Assembly: GCA_016794985.1 (NCBI GenBank)
Contig: JAEUIQ010000063.1
Coordinates: forward strand, 1-36,671
DNA length: 36,671 bases
Direction: 5' to 3'
Source of the DNA: Planctomycetaceae bacterium
GTDB lineage: Bacteria; Planctomycetota; Planctomycetia; Pirellulales; Pirellulaceae
The position numbers and the translations under genes are program-made. Below the pieces are notes generated by a model. It was not told the origin of the DNA and did no database searches. It saw only the letters and a list, made by a program, of their open reading frames with translations. Each line of letters starts with the position of its first letter. Position 1 is the stretch's first letter. This document shows, piece by piece, positions 32,709-36,671 of this stretch.

Positions 32709-34382
32709 ATGACCAACCCGCCGAGTCTGAACGAATATCCCGCAATTCATTGCAGCCAACCTGGGAAGTTTCTGGGTTGGCTGCACTGCGTTTTTCGCCT
32801 GCTCGGTCTGATTAGCCTGCTCGGTTTCGTTAGCTTTCCCGCGCGACTTGTTGCACAACAACCTGCGGCAAAAGAGGGTAGTCTAGAGCCAGCATCCGCC
32901 GTCCCCCTGACAGTGTTTGAGTTGGCGGAGATTGAAAACTCCCGCTGGTATTCCAATCGGGATTTCTTAGGCCGCCCATTGGTCGTGGTGCATGTCGCGT
33001 CCTGGTCCCCATCGGCTCATCGTCTATTGCCGCTCTGGCGAAAACAATTGCAGCAGGCCGGTTCGGCACAACGGGCTCATATCGTAGCGATTGCTCATGA
33101 CCAACATGCGACTCGAGCCGCTTGGATGTGCCACGACGCGGGTTGGACTTGGCCGGTCTTGCATGATCCATTACTAGAGGCAGTGCCCAACAATGGTCGG
33201 ATCGATTTTCCGTGGGCCTCGGTCTTCGATGCCCACGGATCGTTGGTGCAGCAACGTCTGACTCTGGCGGAATTGATTGCGTACCTTGCCAAGTTAGAGC
33301 CCGAGTCGGCGAGCCAATCCACGGTGGAACTTGACCCAGCTGAAAGGGACGCACTGCCCACGAAGTCGGACCCTGCGCAACGGTTGGCTCACTTCCGAGC
33401 ATTGCGCCGAGACGCGGCAACTCTGGACGTCCTCAAGCCAGTCGCGGATCAATTGTTGCGTTTCGCGTTCCATGCCCCGACCGAACAGGCTGACGAGTAT
33501 TTGCAGTCGGTGATGGAATTCTACCAAGAAGCGCTGAACAGCACCGAGGACGGACAGTGGGCCTTTCGCATGTCCGTGGCTTATCGCTTGGCATTTGATT
33601 TGTCTCATGCCGGAACTCAAGTCGACGCCACTCTTTGGCAAAAGTCTTTGGATTATTTGGAACTGGCCAATCAATCCGCAACGGTGCTTCCGGCATGGAG
33701 CGCGCTCTGGTCGCAACATCATCCGCCCGGGGAGCAACCCTCGACTTCTTACGTGTGGTTGGCCGATCGATGTCGCCAATCTAAGCCGCTGGGGATCGAC
33801 CTCGTGCACGCGCAGCGGCAGCTGGGTTTTCCGCTGTTTGAGCCCCGTTCGGCAGCGGCTTCTGATCGGACAGCGGTTCCCCAAGAGTTGTCGGTGATTT
33901 GGCCGCGGGCAACGCCGGTCCCACCCGCTTCGATTCAATTCCAGACGGTGTGGGTCGATTGTGGGAACTTTGAGAGTGCCGTCGAAAATTGGTCGCGGTT
34001 GTATTTGCACGTTCGTTTGAAACGCGGCCATTGGAGTTTGCAGTCGGTGCCGCGATTGGAATGGCGACCTTACGGAACGGGCAAACCCGACGAAACGGAC
34101 GCCAACCAGCCCCAGGTTCTGCCGCCCGTGGTGCAAATCGGCTTGGCGTCCGAGGAATCCGAGACCAGCGAAGAAAACGCGGAAGCAAGTGCCGTATGGT
34201 TGCAGATCGATGTTCGGTGGCCAGAGAAGTCAGCACTGGTCAATCCGCCGGACTTGTCTCAACCGCCGCGCCGCAACGCCAAATTGACTTTTCAAGGGCG
34301 CGACCCGTTGACCGGTGCGGTGGGATGGCGCGAAGCTGAATTCTACTTGGAGCAGCCCAAATCGTTCCGCTTGGACCGATAG
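32709..34382 (+). CDS. Exported thioredoxin-fold protein without active-site cysteines
   Basis: 557 residues from the ATG at 32709, with GGGAGG just upstream. A hydrophobic signal segment (FRLLGLISLLGFVSFPARLV) lies at about residues 29-48. Residues ~75-195 look like a thioredoxin/TlpA fold: GRPLVVVHVASWSPSAHRLL, with WSPS (99-102) where WCxxC would be, then DFPWASVFDAHGSLV (about 166-180) as the cis-Pro region. A helical middle (~225-370) has TPR-like features, and the C-terminal ~180 residues form a beta-rich domain. It probably no longer does redox chemistry and may bind a partner. It lies 26 bases after cpaE, so it may belong to the same transcript. No family recognised. Confidence 0.75.
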   Translation: MTNPPSLNEYPAIHCSQPGKFLGWLHCVFRLLGLISLLGFVSFPARLVAQQPAAKEGSLEPASAVPLTVFELAEIENSRWYSNRDFLGRPLVVVHVASWSPSAHRLLPLWRKQLQQAGSAQRAHIVAIAHDQHATRAAWMCHDAGWTWPVLHDPLLEAVPNNGRIDFPWASVFDAHGSLVQQRLTLAELIAYLAKLEPESASQSTVELDPAERDALPTKSDPAQRLAHFRALRRDAATLDVLKPVADQLLRFAFHAPTEQADEYLQSVMEFYQEALNSTEDGQWAFRMSVAYRLAFDLSHAGTQVDATLWQKSLDYLELANQSATVLPAWSALWSQHHPPGEQPSTSYVWLADRCRQSKPLGIDLVHAQRQLGFPLFEPRSAAASDRTAVPQELSVIWPRATPVPPASIQFQTVWVDCGNFESAVENWSRLYLHVRLKRGHWSLQSVPRLEWRPYGTGKPDETDANQPQVLPPVVQIGLASEESETSEENAEASAVWLQIDVRWPEKSALVNPPDLSQPPRRNAKLTFQGRDPLTGAVGWREAEFYLEQPKSFRLDR

Positions 34383-34544
34383 GCATAATCGGTATAGATT
34401 TTGGCCCCGTTCGAATTGCTGGCAATTTCCCCGTTTATTTCTCGCGCGAAATGTGCGAAAACAGTAATGGGGTTCGCCTAGCGAGCCAATGAGTTGTCAA
34501 CGGAGTGGGATTGCGCCACGATTGCTGCCGAGGGAGTGCTGCCG

Positions 34545-35879
34545 ATGAAGTCGATCTTGACGGTCGTTTTGGCTGGGGGACGAGGCACGCGTTTGGAGCC
34601 ACTGACCCGGGATCGCGCGAAGCCAGCGGTCCCGTTCGGCGGGATTTATCGAATCATCGATTTTACACTCTCGAATTGCATCAACAGCGGTTTGAAGAAG
34701 ATACTGCTGCTGACCCAATACAAAGCGATGAGTCTGGACCGCCATATCAACTTGGCGTGGAACAAGTACTTCTGCCGTGAGCTCGGCGAATCAATCGACA
34801 TCATCCCGCCGCAACAACGAGTCGATCAGCAGTGGTATCAAGGAACGGCGGATGCCGTCTACCAAAACATCTATGCGATCGAACAATCTCGTCCCGAGTA
34901 CATCGTCATCTTGGCGGGTGACCACATCTACAAAATGAACTACGCCAACATGATCGAGTTCCATCGCGAATCCGGGGCCGAGTTAACGATCGGCGCTTTG
35001 CCCGTTTCGTTAGAAGAAGCGCGCGGTTTCGGCGTCATGCAAATTGATCCTCAGCAACGAATTCGCGGCTTCCAAGAGAAGCCGATCGCGCCGCAACCCA
35101 TGCCTGGTTGTACGGACAAGTGTTTAGCGAGCATGGGCATCTATGTCTTTAATGCCAAGTTTCTGCTGGAAGAGTTATGTCGCGATGCCACGCAAATTGG
35201 CAGCGCCCATGATTTTGGCAAGAACATCATCCCTTCCGTCATCGAGGATCGACGGGTTTTTGCCTTCCCTTTTGCGGACGAGAACCGCAAGACCAAGCCC
35301 TATTGGCGTGATGTGGGTACCTTGGATGCGTACTATGAAGCCAGCATGGACTTGATCAGTGTTGATCCACTACTCAACCTGTACGACGAACATTGGCCGA
35401 TTCGAACTTATCAAGTCAATAGCCCGCCGCCTAAGTTCGTCTTCGGTTCGCGAGCCGATCAAGCGGACCAACGTCGCGGCTTTGCCATCGATAGCATGGT
35501 TTGCAACGGGTCGATCGTCTCTGGTGCCCAGGTCACGCGTAGCATTGTCGGTCCGAATTGTCGTTTGGAAGCCTATTCTCATGTCGAAAGTTCTGTCTTG
35601 TTTGATCGAGTCACGATCGGCGAGCGGGCTCGGATTCGCAACGCCATCATTGAAAAAAACGTGCGAATTCCCAACGACATCGAAATCGGGTTCGACCCGC
35701 AGCAAGACCAAGCCCGCGGAATGACCATCACCGAGTCAGGATTGGTTGTCGTTGCCAAAGGCGCGCGGATCGAACGCTTGACTGGATCAACAACGCGGGT
35801 GACCAAAGGAGTTGTTCGCGCCCCGTTCTTCGACAAAACTCCGGCAAAATTGCTCGGCGACACAACCAATCGCAATTAA
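34545..35879 (+). CDS. glgC: Glucose-1-phosphate adenylyltransferase
   Basis: 444 residues from the ATG at 34545, with GAGGGAG upstream. The nucleotidyltransferase opening GGRGTRLEPLTRDRAKPAVP (11-30) is followed by TLSNCINSGLKKILLLTQY, WYQGTADAVYQNI, ILAGDHIYKMNY, GFQEKPIAP and YWRDVGTLDAYYEASMDL, all in GlgC order. A left-handed beta-helix C-terminal domain comes last (SIVGPNCRLEAYSHVESSVL, GERARIRNAII). It makes ADP-glucose from ATP and glucose-1-phosphate, the committed step of bacterial glycogen synthesis, in the cytoplasm. A TTG start at 34494 is possible, but it would add an unconserved leader. No other glg gene is in the window. Confidence 0.95.
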   Translation: MKSILTVVLAGGRGTRLEPLTRDRAKPAVPFGGIYRIIDFTLSNCINSGLKKILLLTQYKAMSLDRHINLAWNKYFCRELGESIDIIPPQQRVDQQWYQGTADAVYQNIYAIEQSRPEYIVILAGDHIYKMNYANMIEFHRESGAELTIGALPVSLEEARGFGVMQIDPQQRIRGFQEKPIAPQPMPGCTDKCLASMGIYVFNAKFLLEELCRDATQIGSAHDFGKNIIPSVIEDRRVFAFPFADENRKTKPYWRDVGTLDAYYEASMDLISVDPLLNLYDEHWPIRTYQVNSPPPKFVFGSRADQADQRRGFAIDSMVCNGSIVSGAQVTRSIVGPNCRLEAYSHVESSVLFDRVTIGERARIRNAIIEKNVRIPNDIEIGFDPQQDQARGMTITESGLVVVAKGARIERLTGSTTRVTKGVVRAPFFDKTPAKLLGDTTNRN

Positions 35880-35900
35880 TGCGCAGGCGGTGGGGCAGGC

Positions 35901-36069
35901 GGCAGGACTGAGAAACATTGTTGCTGGCGAAAACAGGCCCGAACGGACTGAAACATCCATAGCCATTGGGCGCCAACCACCGGCTAGAATGACATCTCCT
36001 CCCGAAAAGGCCTGAACGGCCGACACATGTGCTGAGTGTATGCATTCAAAAGTGCTTCACCGCTTTGCC
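35901..36069. mobile_element. Second copy of the palindromic element family
   Basis: This 169-base segment lines up end to end, in the same orientation, with the element at 10698-10869. Shared blocks include GAAAACAGGCCCGAA, ACCACCGG-type central hairpin bases, AAAAGGCC and CCGACACA, GTGCTGA, GCAT, and a TCAC.GC.TTGCC end. The first palindrome has decayed (GGCCCGAACGGACT), while the second keeps pairing as GGCCTGAACGGCC (36009-36021). The terminal repeats are degenerate and no target duplication is visible, so this is an older copy. It begins 22 bases after the glgC stop and might act as a transcription end. Confidence 0.75.
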
Positions 36070-36425
36070 TGGTTTCGCCACTGGCCATCACGGGATAACT
36101 ACGGTCGTCCTGGGATTGGAATAAAGGATGTCCTCCTGGTTTCCTTCCCGTTGTTTTCTTCTCTGGTTTTCTTGGACTTGGATTGAAGCTAGTGGCAGGA
36201 TAAATCGACTTACCAAGAGGCTGCTCGACACGTTCTTCCCCTGCCGCGGCAGTTTGGTCTTCATTGCCGCCATCAAAGGGCCCGCCAGGCCAACAATCAA
36301 TGGCGGCTGTGCTCCGATCAAGAGAAAATTGTGTGTCCCCAGGGACATAGCGATCGCCGTGTCATGCTGAAGGTTTTTATCTTTTATCCATCATCTTCTA
36401 CCAGCCGCAGTGGCCACCGCTGAAC

Positions 36426-36478
36426 GGGCGTTCCGCAAATGGTGTCGGCCCTCCAGGACGTTCTCCCAGTGGGCTCCG
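36426..36478 (-). repeat. Partial third copy of the palindromic element, reversed
   Basis: Read on the minus strand, GAACGTCCTGGAGGGCCGAC is followed by ACCATTTGCGGA. This matches the right half of the element (GGCCTGAACGGCCGACACAT, then GTGCTGA) in spacing and most bases. Only about 50 bases are recognisable, so it is an end fragment. Confidence 0.45.
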
Positions 36479-36484
36479 TTTAGT

Positions 36485-36517
36485 CAACCGCTGATGAACA
36501 CTAATGAACGCTAATAC
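36485..36517 (+). repeat. Inverted repeat pair, left arm
   Basis: A 33-base arm beginning CAACCGCTGATGAACACTAA pairs with the arm at 36594-36626 (26 of 33 positions by eye), separated by 76 bases. Each arm is itself built from CTAATGAACG-like units. Similar 'AACACTAAT' tracts recur between genes in other genomes, as far as I recall. Confidence 0.7.
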
Positions 36518-36593
36518 AAACAAAAATCGGTGGCAAAGAGCGATCGAGCAAGCCAATGTCGCAATTCGGAAACTTCGGTTTGTCCGGTTGCTG

Positions 36594-36626
36594 GCATTAG
36601 CGTTTATTAGCGTCGATAAGCGGTTG
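36594..36626 (-). repeat. Inverted repeat pair, right arm
   Basis: The reverse complement begins CAACCGCTTATCGACGCTAA and mirrors the arm at 36485-36517. The two arms could fold a long cruciform or RNA stem around the 76-base centre, or mark the ends of a small element. Confidence 0.7.
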
Positions 36627-36671
36627 GCGGCTTCGCGAACCACATCGGGGACACACATTTTGGCGGTTCCA

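Larger units (their letters stand above)
35880..36671. other. Gene-free repeat nest at the window end
   Basis: 792 bases after glgC with no supported gene. From left to right it holds a full-length relative of the ATPase-breaking element (35901-36069), an unassigned stretch, AAAATTGTGTGTCCCC at 36325-36340 with its near inverted match at 36647-36661, a partial element copy (about 36426-36478, reversed), and a 33-bp inverted repeat pair (36485-36517 and 36594-36626). Short open frames here lack motifs. Confidence 0.7.

Noticed and set aside
36088..36370. Overlapping 80- and 86-codon frames after glgC
   Set aside because: No ribosome site, no recognisable motif, and they lie within a repeat-rich gap.

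Overview
The window reads as a chromosomal segment of a planctomycete, most likely of the Pirellulales/Pirellulaceae type. This is inferred from the gene families: a DUF1587/1592/1588/1585 'planctomycete cytochrome' protein followed by a Tat-exported DUF1552 protein, a Tat-exported Gfo/Idh/MocA oxidoreductase, exported proteins with little outside resemblance, DUF697 GTPases, and long gene-poor gaps full of short repeats. No rRNA, tRNA or CRISPR array was seen.

Layout. (1) 1-139: the tail of a MacB/FtsX-type ABC permease, then a hairpin. (2) 270-6605, minus: a three-gene run of cytochrome-like DUF1592 protein, DUF1552 protein and an exported protein that may be a glycoside hydrolase. A 1-kb repeat-bearing gap follows. 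(3) 7597-9885, plus: an exported dipeptidyl peptidase IV-type serine peptidase. (4) 9908-11861, minus: a two-gene module of an SMC/OLD-like AAA ATPase and a DUF4276 (TOPRIM-like) protein, resembling nuclease-type defence pairs. The ATPase is broken by an in-frame stop and by a 172-bp palindromic, terminal-inverted-repeat element that duplicated its target. (5) 11862-13303: decayed DNA with a possible zinc-ribbon ORF and a gene fragment. (6) 13304-14054, plus: a TIGR03643 protein and a small membrane protein. (7) 14102-16024, minus: an exported beta-helix (pectate-lyase-3-like) protein, then an 858-bp gap with a 165-bp direct duplication. (8) 16883-22080, minus: a tightly coupled four-gene operon of rhamnulokinase, membrane DUF697 GTPase, second DUF697 GTPase and HTH-PTS EIIA protein. 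(9) 22272-23910: a membrane-anchored unknown (minus) and a SprT-like metallopeptidase (plus). (10) 24115-26438, plus: a Gfo/Idh/MocA oxidoreductase and an NAD-dependent epimerase. (11) 26728-29385: ClpB. (12) 29725-34382, plus: Tad-type secretin CpaC, CpaE, and an exported thioredoxin-fold protein without the active-site cysteines. (13) 34545-35879: GlgC. (14) 35880-36671: a gene-free repeat nest holding a second full copy and a partial third copy of the element that broke the ATPase.

The two most interesting items are as follows. First, a small non-autonomous element family (three hairpins between terminal inverted repeats); one copy has cleanly interrupted a coding sequence, so the empty site can be reconstructed. 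Second, the operon coupling a sugar kinase, two DUF697 GTPases and an HTH-EIIA protein by 4-nt overlaps, which looks like an uncharacterised sensing or membrane-remodelling unit. Functional calls rest on motif recognition by eye; no database search was run.
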